A stretch of DNA of 64,000 bases, from NCBI GenBank assembly GCA_024331095.1, contig JANDJE010000001.1, forward strand, positions 16,815 through 80,814, in the 5' to 3' direction. Within the stretch, counting starts at the first letter, position 1. Every line of letters begins with the position of its first letter. Positions 30,330 to 39,141 of this stretch are shown here, piece after piece. Origin of the DNA: Nitrospira sp. (GTDB lineage Bacteria; Nitrospirota; Nitrospiria; Nitrospirales; Nitrospiraceae). The translations under genes were made by a program, and so were the position numbers. The notes beneath the pieces were generated by a model, which saw nothing but the letters and a program-made list of their open reading frames with translations, searched no databases and was not told the origin of the DNA.

Positions 30330-31274
30330 ATGACCGTCTCCCCTTCTTTTGAGCGTTTGCGCACCCGCCTCTATTTAGCCCTTGCGCTGAACGGCTTCAT
30401 CATCGTGGCCGAGTTCATCGGCGGCTGGCTGCTGAACAGTATCGGCCTGATGAGCGACGCCGGGCACAATTTCGTCGATCAAGGCGCGCTGTTCCTGGCC
30501 CTCTACGCGCACCTTATCGCCACACAGCCGCCCAACGAGAACAAAACCTTCGGCTATCACCGCGCCGGCGTCATCGCCGCGTTCCTCAACTCGTTCATCC
30601 TGCTCCTGACAGCCCTGGGCATCGCGCTCTTCGCCGTCAAACGATTGTGGCAGCCGGTGTCCGTTGACGGCGGCTGGATCATGGGGATCGCCGCCGCGAG
30701 CTTCGCGGCCAATCTCGGCATCGCGCTGCTGCTCCAACGGGGCGCACAGGACGACCTGAACATCCGAGGCGCCTTTTGGCACATGTTGGCCGACGCCTGG
30801 GTCTCGCTCGGCGTGGTCGTGAGCGGCGGCATGATCCTGTTGACGGGTTGGTCCGCGCTCGATCCGCTGATCAGTCTGGTCGTCGTCATCGTCATCGTGA
30901 AAGGAGCTTGGCCGATTTTCAAGGAATCATGGGAGGTGCTGCTTGAGTCCACGCCGCCCAGCGTCAGCCCTTCCGCGATTGCCGCGACGATCGAATCGAT
31001 TCCCGGCGTCAAGAACGTCCATGATCTCCATGTATGGGCGGTGGAGCCGCGGCTGATCATGTTGACCTGTCACGTGCAGGTCGACGGCGACGATACCGTG
31101 TTGACCAACGGTCTGTTGCAGTCGATCCGCGCGCGGGTCGCGTCGGACTTCGGCATCCGCCATCTCACTGTCCAACTGGAGACCCAGTGTTGTCATTCGG
31201 AGGCGGTCCATTGCGACCTTCGCCGACTAGCCGAGCATCACCACCCGGCCGAACTGCTCTCCCCTCGTCATTGA
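30330..31274 (+). CDS. Cation diffusion facilitator (CzcD-like Zn/Co/Cd exporter)
   Basis: About 314 residues. Six membrane helices are followed by a cytoplasmic domain. The metal site reads GLMSDAGHNFVDQGALF on helix 2 and MLADAWVSLGVVVSG on helix 5, the HD..HD-type pattern of the family. The C-terminal domain has GVKNVHDLHVWAVEPRL, as in CzcD/ZitB. The tail is histidine-rich (CCHSEAVHCD, HHHP-like end). It exports zinc or similar divalent metal using the proton gradient. The start at 30330 is preferred over 30315. Confidence 0.92.
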   Translation: MTVSPSFERLRTRLYLALALNGFIIVAEFIGGWLLNSIGLMSDAGHNFVDQGALFLALYAHLIATQPPNENKTFGYHRAGVIAAFLNSFILLLTALGIALFAVKRLWQPVSVDGGWIMGIAAASFAANLGIALLLQRGAQDDLNIRGAFWHMLADAWVSLGVVVSGGMILLTGWSALDPLISLVVVIVIVKGAWPIFKESWEVLLESTPPSVSPSAIAATIESIPGVKNVHDLHVWAVEPRLIMLTCHVQVDGDDTVLTNGLLQSIRARVASDFGIRHLTVQLETQCCHSEAVHCDLRRLAEHHHPAELLSPRH

Positions 31275-31344
31275 GCACCGTTCGTGAGTATTGTTCGAAC
31301 GTTTCAACTGCGTTCATAGGTTTCGCCAATCAACCGAGCGACCT

Positions 31345-31374
31345 CCGATGGGAGAGCCCATGCTCTCCCATCGG
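31345..31374. terminator. Perfect 13-bp hairpin between convergent genes
   Basis: Arms CCGATGGGAGAGC (31345-31357) and its complement (31362-31374) enclose a CCAT loop, between the convergent CDF exporter and GlpQ genes. The stem is strong, but neither side has a good T-run, so it is a bidirectional terminator candidate by position and structure rather than by a full intrinsic-terminator pattern. Confidence 0.6.
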
Positions 31375-31403
31375 AAATGCCCCGAGCTTCGTGTATCAGC
31401 CCG

Positions 31404-32531
31404 TCATCTGGTTCTGAGATAGGCGTCGCGAGCGGCGACGCCTCGATCCGTGTGATCGGTGAACAAGCCGTCGATCCCGGCCCTCAAGAACAAGAGCATT
31501 TCTCCCGCTCCATCGCCCAACGCCGTGGGATCGCCGGATGACCGGAGGTTCATTGGAAGAAAGGCGTTCTCGGAACGAAACGTATAGGGATGGACCACCA
31601 ACCCCACGGCATGGGCATCCTGGACGAACCGCGTGACACGAGAAGGATCGAGATTACCTGCCGAATCGAGAGGCAGAATGAACCGTTTTTCAGGACCGAC
31701 CCCTTGGGCATAGGTGGCGATCTGAGCCAACCCGGCCGGCGTCGCCATCTGTTCATAGGTCAACGAGCCCCCGCCCGCTTCCACGTCATAGGGCTTGCCC
31801 TCGATCCACAGCAATTGGACCAGCGGAATCCTGGTCATCCTGCTGAGCTTGCGAAGATTGTTGATTTCGAACGACTGGATAAAGACTCGTTGATTTCTCC
31901 CCTCATAGCCGTTTTTGCGCAGGATCTTGACCAGCGGCTCTTCGAACGGCAGCCCTAATCGCTCGAAATACGTCGGGTGTTTCGTTTCGATATAGATGCC
32001 GATCCGGCGATTCACGAGCTTCTCATAGGCCTGGACCAGGTCGATGATCTCTTGCAACGTTGGAATCTCGAACTGACCATCGAACCGGGTATTGGCCGGC
32101 CTCGCGCTCGGAATCCGCTCAACGGCGCGGAGCGTCTTGATCTCCGCCAACGTGAAGTCCTCGCTGAACCACCCGGTGACTCCGGCACCGTCCACGGTCT
32201 TCGTGGTCTTGCGTCCGGCAAATTCCGGCCTGCGCGACACGTCCGTGGTGAGATCCAGCACATTGTCATGGCGAGCGATCAGATGCCCGTCTTTGGTCAT
32301 GACAAGATCGGGCTCGACAAAATCCGCTCCTTGCAGAATCGACATCGCGTAGGCCGCCAACGTGTGCTCGGGAACGTAGCCGCTCGCCCCTCGATGCGCG
32401 ATCACAATGGGCGCCTGTTGGCGATCAAACACCCACCGTTCCCCTCGTTCGGCCCCCACGTCTCCTCCGTTGATCATCGTCAGCCCGACGACCATGATCG
32501 ATAACGCCATTGTACTCAAGACCCTGTGCAT
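31404..32531 (-). CDS. glpQ: Glycerophosphodiester phosphodiesterase, periplasmic GlpQ type
   Basis: About 375 residues with a signal peptide, then the GDPD TIM barrel: IAHRGASGYVPEHTLAAY, ADFVEPDLVMTKDGHLIARH with the catalytic histidines and metal acids, and YIETKHPTYF. Length and the long insert after the second motif match the periplasmic GlpQ class (E. coli GlpQ about 358 residues). It hydrolyses glycerophosphodiesters to glycerol-3-phosphate. The start at 32531 has GGAGG 5 nt ahead. Confidence 0.93.
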   Translation of the reverse strand: MHRVLSTMALSIMVVGLTMINGGDVGAERGERWVFDRQQAPIVIAHRGASGYVPEHTLAAYAMSILQGADFVEPDLVMTKDGHLIARHDNVLDLTTDVSRRPEFAGRKTTKTVDGAGVTGWFSEDFTLAEIKTLRAVERIPSARPANTRFDGQFEIPTLQEIIDLVQAYEKLVNRRIGIYIETKHPTYFERLGLPFEEPLVKILRKNGYEGRNQRVFIQSFEINNLRKLSRMTRIPLVQLLWIEGKPYDVEAGGGSLTYEQMATPAGLAQIATYAQGVGPEKRFILPLDSAGNLDPSRVTRFVQDAHAVGLVVHPYTFRSENAFLPMNLRSSGDPTALGDGAGEMLLFLRAGIDGLFTDHTDRGVAARDAYLRTR

Positions 32532-32740
32532 CTCGCCCTCCTTTCGTTGCAACCGGTGAGAGTATTGACGCCGCCCCTGCGGCGATTCGCGAATTCAGGA
32601 TGGGATCAGTCTTTTTCCCGAGGATCAGAAAGTAATCAGAACGGTGTAACATTCAAACCAGGGCACCCCCCGGCGGCGGATGACATGCTTTCAGTTGATG
32701 CCCGACGCCGGTACAATGAAGCGGTCAACACCAGAGGACT

Positions 32741-33721
32741 ATGGTTCCGACTCCTGTTCCCTTCTATATGCTCTGCGGCTCGCTCGGCGCGGGAAAGACG
32801 ACGCTCCTGATGCGCCTGCTGGAATACTGGAAGGCGCAAGGGCGAAAAACCGGCGTCCTCATGAACGAAGCGGGGGAAATCAGCATCGACGGCCCGCGCG
32901 CCGGCACCCTGGCCGAGCAGGTGATGAACCTGGCGGGCGGCTGTGTCTGTTGCGACACGAAGGAAGATCTCTCCTGGGGCATCGCCGAGCTGGTGCGCTC
33001 ATATGGATCGGACGTGTTGATCCTCGAATGTTCAGGGCTTGCCGATCCGTCGGAAGTGATCGATGCGGTCACTGACCTCTATACGGCGCGGTTGGCTTCC
33101 CTTGAACGGGTGATCGCGCTGCTTCATCCGGTCTCGACGGAATCCAGCCACTCCGCCGCCTACGTCGCGACCCAGGCCATTCGGTGCGCGGATGAGCTGA
33201 TTCTCAACAAACAAGACCTGTACGTGTCCGGTCACTGGGAGCAATTTCGTGCGGCGATCATCGAACAGAACCCCTATGCGCGTCTCTGGGAAACGTCCCA
33301 CGCGAGGCTCGACGTCGCGGAACTGCTCGACGCCCGCCCTTCCCTTGGTTCCCGCCTTTCCACAGGACGCCACGCCGCCACGAACGTCTTGTTCGACGCA
33401 GCTCGTTCCGCCTCCGTTCAACGCGCGGTCTACCATCCCATCGCCACCACCGTCCGTCTGGCCGGTCCGTTGAACAAAGAACGGTTCCAGGCGTGGCTCC
33501 AGGATCTTCCCAAGGAACTTGAGCGGGCCAAAGGTTTCTTCCGATTCTCCGGGAAGCCGGAATTGCAGGAGTTTCAGTACGCGCCGCCGGGGGAGCCGAC
33601 GGTCGCCCCCATCATGTTGCTGGACGAGCCCGATCCGGCAATCGTCTTGATCGGCCGAGGATATGACGTCGAAGCCCTAGCACGCCGCTTGCTCAACTGC
33701 ATGGAGACCGATGCCGTATGA
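32741..33721 (+). CDS. COG0523 (CobW/P47K) GTPase, metallochaperone-like
   Basis: A 326-residue G3E GTPase. P-loop GSLGAGKTTLL, conserved glutamate in MNEAGEISIDG, the metal-binding CxCC motif in GGCVCCDTKED, Walker B in ECSGLADPSE, and NKQD for guanine binding. The C-terminal CobW_C domain is short. Such proteins insert or traffic zinc, cobalt or other metal to client enzymes. It has no clear operon partner: GlpQ is divergent and PAP2 convergent. I found no Zur-like box in the 200 bp ahead. Confidence 0.88.
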   Translation: MVPTPVPFYMLCGSLGAGKTTLLMRLLEYWKAQGRKTGVLMNEAGEISIDGPRAGTLAEQVMNLAGGCVCCDTKEDLSWGIAELVRSYGSDVLILECSGLADPSEVIDAVTDLYTARLASLERVIALLHPVSTESSHSAAYVATQAIRCADELILNKQDLYVSGHWEQFRAAIIEQNPYARLWETSHARLDVAELLDARPSLGSRLSTGRHAATNVLFDAARSASVQRAVYHPIATTVRLAGPLNKERFQAWLQDLPKELERAKGFFRFSGKPELQEFQYAPPGEPTVAPIMLLDEPDPAIVLIGRGYDVEALARRLLNCMETDAV

Positions 33722-33805
33722 ATTCCCGCGCCGGACTCGGAATACCTATGCCGTTTGCGAACGCAAGCGACCGATCAAGAGCAATCGGTAAGCGCCTCGT
33801 CTTCA

Positions 33806-34378
33806 TCAAGAAGAGCGCGCGCCGGACGCCTGTGGAACCGGCTTCTTCCGAAAAGCCGGCCACAGTAACAAGAGCCAGGCGAATCCCGCGCCGATCGCTC
33901 CCCCGATCAACCAACCGCCGAGCACATCCGTGACATAATGGGCCCCCACGTAGACGCGGGCGAACCCGACCAGCGCAACAATCGGCCAACAGATCCAGCC
34001 GGCTTTTGGGTACAGGACCTGAATAAAGGCTGCGGCCGCGGCAGTGTTGACGGCGTGGTTCGATGGAAAACTGAACAGGCCTCCGCAGCCGCCCGGCTCG
34101 ACGCTGATCGCTTGGCTCAGCGCCCGGCAAGGCCTCACCCGTTCAAACACCCACTTTAACTGCCCTCCGAGAAAATCGGCCAGGCCGACCGATGCCGCCA
34201 ACAGAGGCCCGCCATAGAAGGCTTCCCGTCGGCGGGCCCAGATCCACCAGACAATCGCGCAAGCGGCCGGCAGGTAGAGGGTGCTGCGGTTGACAATCAG
34301 GAGGAAAAACCGATCGGCCAGAGCCGATTGCCCGGCCAAGCCGTTGATGGCATAGAACAGAGACTCATCCAGACTCAT
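33806..34378 (-). CDS. PAP2-family membrane phosphatase
   Basis: A 190-residue protein with about five membrane helices and the three PAP2 motifs: KWVFERVRP, FPSNHAVN and RVYVGAHYVTDVLGG, with catalytic His in the last two. Candidate substrates are undecaprenyl pyrophosphate or phosphatidate. It is monocistronic by context, convergent with the COG0523 gene. Confidence 0.9.
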   Translation of the reverse strand: MSLDESLFYAINGLAGQSALADRFFLLIVNRSTLYLPAACAIVWWIWARRREAFYGGPLLAASVGLADFLGGQLKWVFERVRPCRALSQAISVEPGGCGGLFSFPSNHAVNTAAAAAFIQVLYPKAGWICWPIVALVGFARVYVGAHYVTDVLGGWLIGGAIGAGFAWLLLLWPAFRKKPVPQASGARSS

Positions 34379-34505
34379 CGACAGGACGATACGGCGTCAT
34401 CCGCCATTCGTCAAGCATGAGACATCGCTTATCGATCATCTATCGGGCGGGAATCTTCACCGGTCCGTTTGTTCCACCAACAATGCGCGGCAAGACGTTC
34501 TTTCT

Positions 34506-34970
34506 TTATCGAGTCCTAAAGTGAATGCGCACGGTCAGTTCGCCGTCCACGGGATCGTCGCCGTTGAGTTGTGGATCGAATCGCCATCTCCCAAGGGCAT
34601 CGACCCCGGCGCGGGTCAGTTCCCGATGTTTGCAGGGTTCCAAGACCACGACGGTCACCTTGGCCTCTTTCGACACGAGCAACCGGGCCTTCATCCAATC
34701 GTCCAGCTCTTTCCCTTGAAGAGACGGCGGGATATCAGGCCATGGCGTGAAGAGGGCCACCGGGCCCAACTGCCGGTCCTTGTTCAACGGCAGTCCATGG
34801 ACGTGAACTTCCGGCAGCTCCAGCACGTCCTCGGCATGGTCGCTTTCATGCGTGGCCGCGTCGCCGGCCGCCGCCAACGCGGCGGCCGGGCTCATCAACA
34901 GCGGCCACGCGGCAACGACCAGAGTCACGCCCAGACTGATCGGGTGGAAAATGTTTGCCAAACGGGTCAT
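34506..34970 (-). CDS. Short TonB-like protein (C-terminal TonB fold), signal peptide, no proline-rich linker
   Basis: About 154 residues. A signal-like hydrophobic N-terminus ends near ALAAAG; next comes a histidine/acid-rich stretch (HESDHAEDVLELPEVHVHG), then a TonB C-terminal-like domain ending LGRWRFDPQLNGDDPVDGELTVRIHFRTR, which matches the beta-alpha-beta-beta of energy transducers. The usual membrane anchor plus proline-rich spacer is missing, so energy transduction as in TonB is uncertain. It directly follows the TonB-dependent receptor gene. The start at 34970 has AAAGG ahead; 34988 is possible. Confidence 0.7.
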   Translation of the reverse strand: MTRLANIFHPISLGVTLVVAAWPLLMSPAAALAAAGDAATHESDHAEDVLELPEVHVHGLPLNKDRQLGPVALFTPWPDIPPSLQGKELDDWMKARLLVSKEAKVTVVVLEPCKHRELTRAGVDALGRWRFDPQLNGDDPVDGELTVRIHFRTR

Positions 34971-34989
34971 CGACGGCCTTTCGTTCATG

Positions 34990-37404
34990 TTAGAAAAACC
35001 ATTGTCCTCGAAAGAAGAACGATCGCGGCATGCCGGCGTGCGACACGCCCAGTCCGATGCTCCCTTCGCCGAAATTGATGAAGTACTGTTGGTCTAACAC
35101 GTTGACGACGTCAAACGCCAACAGCATCTTTTGCCCGTGCCACGGCAACGGCACGATATGGGAAATCGACAGATTGTAAATCGTGTAGGAAGGGCTGTGG
35201 GTGGAGTTGGTCTTGGCTCCTTCCGCCGCCGTCCGCAATCCGGATGCGAACAACATCTGGCCGGTCAACGTCGTGCGATCGAGCAGCCGGTAGCTCACGA
35301 CGGCCGAGCCGGTCAGGATCTGCATGTGGTCGCAGAAGATGCCGCCCGGCGAATGGATGTCGGCGATCTCCTCGCCGTGCAGGAGAAAATGCCCCGATTG
35401 CAATCCGTACCCCTTGCATTGTCCCCATGCGATATTCCCGCGAACCGTCAGATTGTCCATCAGCCACAATTTGAGCGCCGCGTCGGCTCCTCGACTCCAT
35501 CCCCGCTCGAACGCGAAGTAGTTGAGCAACGGCGTGGTCCCGAACTGGCCGGCGTCGGACAGATAGTTGGCCAGTTTGTAGTAGCCCGTCAGTTGCAGCG
35601 TCGCCCACTCCCCCAATGCATGCACACTGCCGATTTGAAAATAATGGGCTCGCTCCGCTCGGGGAGGATTGTTTGTCGTATCTTCCGGCTCCGCCGTGGT
35701 GCCGATTGTGTTCAACTTGGCAAACGAGATGGCCTCCAAATTGGGAGGAGTAAACAGCCGGCCATAGAACGCATGGAACGCATGGAACGGGTTGTATCGG
35801 TACGTCACGCCGATTCGCGGGCTCACCTGTCCCTCGTGACGGAGATACTGCACCGTATCGGCCCGCACACCGACGTTGAACGTCCAATGGTCGTTCGGCG
35901 TCCACTGGTCCTGAATCCAAAACTCCTGCCGCCAGCCGATCAATCGGTTGTCGGCGTTGAGACTCACCAAATCGGTCAGTCCGCTGTCGAACGCCGTCAG
36001 GCGCGTTTTGTTGATCGCCTGGGTGCGATCGACCTGAAAGCCCGCCTTGATCAGGTGCTCCTTGCCGTGAACATAGGTATAGTCCAGCCGGACGCCGCCC
36101 GAATAGGCGGTTCGATCCTGGCTCCCGGCCGAAAACGGCTCCGTCTCATCCGGCACGTAGGCCAGCACGTTGAACGGATCGGTTCGAAACGTCGCCCTCG
36201 TGTGACGGAAGTATCCGGCCAAACTGAAAAAGTTTCGGGTATTGATATCATGCCGCCACACGAGATGGCCGTATTGATTGTTTTCCTTTTGGTTCTCGTC
36301 AATCATTTCCGAGGGAACCGGCGAAAACCCGCCCGGCAACAGACCGTTGAGCGTCCCCGTGATCACCGGATTCGGCTCCTGTCCCGGCGACGTCGGAATT
36401 TGATACTTCGCGATGGAGTTAAGAAACAGCAGCGTGAAATTGTCACGGTTGCTCACCTGATAATCGCCGCGGAACATCGTCTGATTGCGCTCGCTTTGAC
36501 CATGATAGGTGGGGCGTCCGAGCGTCGGCGGCTCGATGCCACGGTTCGTCGCCGTATGGCTGTTCAAGAAGTAATAGCGGAACTTCTCGCCGACCGCGCC
36601 GCCGTATTCGAAGGAAGGATTGATCATGTTGTTCGAGCCGCCGAACATTTGGATCGATCCGAACCCCGGCTTCGTGCCGCTCTTGGTGGTGATGTCGATC
36701 AACGCCGCCGTCTTGTTCCCGACGTTGGCCTCCATCCCGCCCAAGACGATGTCGGCCCGTTCCCAGGCGCGTGGGGTAATCACGTCCGAAAAGGTGGACG
36801 ACACCGTGTCAGGAATCGGCACGCCGTCGATTCGGATTTGGAGATTCGCATGGTCCTGCCTGATATGGACCTGCTTGAGCGATCCGTAGACCGCGCCGGG
36901 AATCGTCAACAGGACATCGTGGAACTCGTTATTGTTTCCCCTCGGCAGCATGTCGATTTCCTTCCGGCTGAGGGAATAGGTTTCGCTGGACGCTGTCGTC
37001 GAGAGCGGCGGGAGTGGTGAGACCACCTCCAGAGCAATTTCCTTCGTCTGTGACAACGTGAGCGTGACGGACTTGGACGACTCCTCTTCCAAGGTGAGCA
37101 CCACATATTCGCTTCGATAGGTCTCCTGCACCGCGCTGATCGAGTAGGTGCCCTTGTCGGCCACCGCAATCTTGAATTCCCCCGCATCGCTCGAGACGCC
37201 GGAGGCCACGACGTCGCCCTCTTGATTTTTCACCTCAATGACGGCCTGCGGCACGCGCCGAAGGTCTTGGTTTTGAACGATCCCGCTGATCGTTCTTCTA
37301 TTATCGGCACCTTTCCCGATATCTTCTCCCCACGCCGTCCCCGCGACCATCGCGCCCACGACAATCAGCCCGGCACACAACGCCCTTCTTCCTGTAACGA
37401 CCAT
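34990..37404 (-). CDS. TonB-dependent receptor with N-terminal carboxypeptidase-regulatory-like domain
   Basis: About 804 residues. Signal peptide, then a CarboxypepD_reg-like domain (SGIVQNQDLRRVPQAVIEVK), a plug domain (LPRGNNNEFHDVLLTIPGA, DGVPIPDTVSSTF) and a 22-strand-type barrel ending in phenylalanine (FFFRGQWFF). It imports a scarce ligand across the outer membrane. The substrate cannot be read from the sequence. Neighbours (a short TonB-like protein and a DUF2946-like protein) hint at metal. The start at 37404 has GGAGG 4-5 nt ahead. Confidence 0.9.
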   Translation of the reverse strand: MVVTGRRALCAGLIVVGAMVAGTAWGEDIGKGADNRRTISGIVQNQDLRRVPQAVIEVKNQEGDVVASGVSSDAGEFKIAVADKGTYSISAVQETYRSEYVVLTLEEESSKSVTLTLSQTKEIALEVVSPLPPLSTTASSETYSLSRKEIDMLPRGNNNEFHDVLLTIPGAVYGSLKQVHIRQDHANLQIRIDGVPIPDTVSSTFSDVITPRAWERADIVLGGMEANVGNKTAALIDITTKSGTKPGFGSIQMFGGSNNMINPSFEYGGAVGEKFRYYFLNSHTATNRGIEPPTLGRPTYHGQSERNQTMFRGDYQVSNRDNFTLLFLNSIAKYQIPTSPGQEPNPVITGTLNGLLPGGFSPVPSEMIDENQKENNQYGHLVWRHDINTRNFFSLAGYFRHTRATFRTDPFNVLAYVPDETEPFSAGSQDRTAYSGGVRLDYTYVHGKEHLIKAGFQVDRTQAINKTRLTAFDSGLTDLVSLNADNRLIGWRQEFWIQDQWTPNDHWTFNVGVRADTVQYLRHEGQVSPRIGVTYRYNPFHAFHAFYGRLFTPPNLEAISFAKLNTIGTTAEPEDTTNNPPRAERAHYFQIGSVHALGEWATLQLTGYYKLANYLSDAGQFGTTPLLNYFAFERGWSRGADAALKLWLMDNLTVRGNIAWGQCKGYGLQSGHFLLHGEEIADIHSPGGIFCDHMQILTGSAVVSYRLLDRTTLTGQMLFASGLRTAAEGAKTNSTHSPSYTIYNLSISHIVPLPWHGQKMLLAFDVVNVLDQQYFINFGEGSIGLGVSHAGMPRSFFFRGQWFF

Positions 37405-37522
37405 GGCCCCTCCTTGCTTATGCGCATAAGACGGTGACAAGCAAAATGACGGAGGATGGACGGCTTGGGCAGCCCAAGGCCTTTCCACCACCGTGAGACG
37501 ATTGATGTGCGTCAGTGCTTGT

Positions 37523-37843
37523 CTAGAGACGCGGCGGAGCGCGGGAAGGGCCGACGAGCGAGAGCGTCGCCGAGAAAAGTGCGTCTTCCGCGGTGTTCAC
37601 CCGAGACCAAACCAGGTCACCGGGAGTCAGGCTCGGCAGATCACAATCGATCGAACCGGCGATGTGATCGTCAACCCATTGGCAGATGTCGTGGGCCGAA
37701 TGTTCGTGGCCGTCGGTGTCCGCGGCGGCCAACGCATGGTGGACGTCTTGCGCGACGGCAAACGGCGCAAGGGCCAGCAGAAGTGCCATCAGAAAGGCTG
37801 AAAGGCCGGCTTGGAACTTTATGGACCATCGTGGCTCGATCAT
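37523..37843 (-). CDS. Small DUF2946-like exported protein
   Basis: About 106 residues: one hydrophobic N-terminal segment (LSAFLMALLLALAPFAVAQ) that could be a signal peptide, then a histidine-rich region (DVHHALAAADTDGHEHSAHD) and CQWVDDHIAGS, ending with a proline-rich tail. The pattern resembles DUF2946-type proteins that accompany TonB receptors and metal systems. It shares the same layout with the protein at 58075-58413. The start at 37843 is preferred; the frame is open to 37882. It lies just upstream of the receptor. Confidence 0.6.
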   Translation of the reverse strand: MIEPRWSIKFQAGLSAFLMALLLALAPFAVAQDVHHALAAADTDGHEHSAHDICQWVDDHIAGSIDCDLPSLTPGDLVWSRVNTAEDALFSATLSLVGPSRAPPRL

Positions 37844-37866
37844 GGGGCATAGCGGGTACCATAAGC

Positions 37867-37881
37867 TGACAGAGCCTGTCA
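37867..37881. promoter_or_regulatory. Short perfect inverted repeat, possible operator
   Basis: TGACAG-AGC-CTGTCA lies between the divergent DUF2946-like and DAHP synthase genes. It could bind a dimeric regulator of either gene; no known consensus is recognised. Confidence 0.3.
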
Positions 37882-38005
37882 AATTGGTTGGACATGGCAG
37901 TGATTTTATTGATTCATCAACATGTTACAAACTCCCTTCTGGACTTTTCCCCAACATTTCCTATACTCTACGGCATCGAGACCATTTTTTCTTGAAAGGA
38001 TCACC

Positions 38006-39064
38006 GTGAGCAGGCCCATTGACAATCAACATGTCATCGAGATCAAAGCGCTGCCGTCGCCCCGCACGATTAAAACCAGACTTCCCATCACGGATCAGGC
38101 GGCCAAACTGGTCGTCGAAACCAGAGAAGCCGTCAGAAAGATCCTCCACGGGCAAGACCGTGATCGCCTCGTCATCATCGTGGGGCCCTGCTCGATCCAT
38201 GATCCCGATGCCGCGCTCGACTACGCACAGAAACTGAAGCCGGTCGCCGACGCCCTGCGCGACCGGTTTCTGATCATCATGCGAACCTATTTTGAGAAAC
38301 CTCGGACCACCGTCGGCTGGAAAGGCTTGATCAACGACCCCCATTTGGACGGCACCTGTGATATTGCGCGCGGGATGGAGCTGGCCCGGACGATCCTGCT
38401 TCGAATCAACCAGCTCGGCCTGCCTTGTGCAACGGAGCTGCTGGATCCGGTCACGCCCCAATACACCGCCGATCTCATCAGTTGGACGGCGATCGGCGCG
38501 CGCACCACCGAAAGCCAGATTCACCGCGAGATGGCCAGCGGTCTTTCCATGCCCGTCGGATTCAAAAACGGCACCGAGGGCAACCTCCAGGTCGCCGTCA
38601 ACGCCATGATTTCGGCGCGAGCCCCGCACCACTTCGTCGGCATCAACGCCGACGGCCAAACTTCCATCATCAAGACCATGGGCAATCCGGATCGACACAT
38701 CGTCCTCCGTGGCGGGGGAGGCAAAAGCAATTACGACGCCGAGCACGTCGCCAAGGCCGAGACGGCCGTGGCGGGCGAACACATCGCCCGTCCCATCATG
38801 ATCGATTGTTCACACGACAATTCGAGCAAAGACCACCGCCGCCAAGGCACCGTGGCTCGCGAAGTCCTCCGCCAGTTCCGCGAGGGCCGTCAGTCGATCA
38901 TGGGGCTCATGCTGGAGAGCAATCTCCACCCCGGGAAGCAAACGTGGAAAGAGGGAGTTCCGCTCGCGTACGGCGTCTCGATCACCGACGCCTGTCTCGG
39001 ATGGGACGAAACGAAGTCTCTCTTGGACGAACTGGCCGAATCACTGACCGTCAAACCGGCCTAA
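38006..39064 (+). CDS. 3-deoxy-7-phosphoheptulonate synthase (DAHP synthase, AroF/G/H type)
   Basis: About 352 residues, class I-alpha DAHP synthase catalysing the first step of the shikimate pathway. Motifs: VIIVGPCSIHDPDAALDYA, MRTYFEKPRTTVGWKGLINDP, GARTTESQIHREMASGLSMP, GFKNGT and DCSHDNSSKDH. The start chosen is GTG at 38006 with AAAGGA ahead, giving the usual length; the frame is open to 37922. Which of the three AroFGH feedback types it is cannot be told by eye. Confidence 0.95.
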   Translation: MSRPIDNQHVIEIKALPSPRTIKTRLPITDQAAKLVVETREAVRKILHGQDRDRLVIIVGPCSIHDPDAALDYAQKLKPVADALRDRFLIIMRTYFEKPRTTVGWKGLINDPHLDGTCDIARGMELARTILLRINQLGLPCATELLDPVTPQYTADLISWTAIGARTTESQIHREMASGLSMPVGFKNGTEGNLQVAVNAMISARAPHHFVGINADGQTSIIKTMGNPDRHIVLRGGGGKSNYDAEHVAKAETAVAGEHIARPIMIDCSHDNSSKDHRRQGTVAREVLRQFREGRQSIMGLMLESNLHPGKQTWKEGVPLAYGVSITDACLGWDETKSLLDELAESLTVKPA

Positions 39065-39141
39065 AAAACCGGCCTGGCGCCATCAACGCACCGGCCGTTG
39101 CCCTGACAAAAGCCGGCGCGATTTTCTCTCTTCTCAATCCA

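Noticed and set aside
32553..32740. Search for a Zur-like box ahead of the COG0523 gene at 32741
   Set aside because: No TTGCAA-type palindrome present; zinc control of this gene is not supported.
35131..37020. 629-codon open frame on the plus strand
   Set aside because: Antisense of the TonB-dependent receptor; no recognisable domain and a skewed composition.
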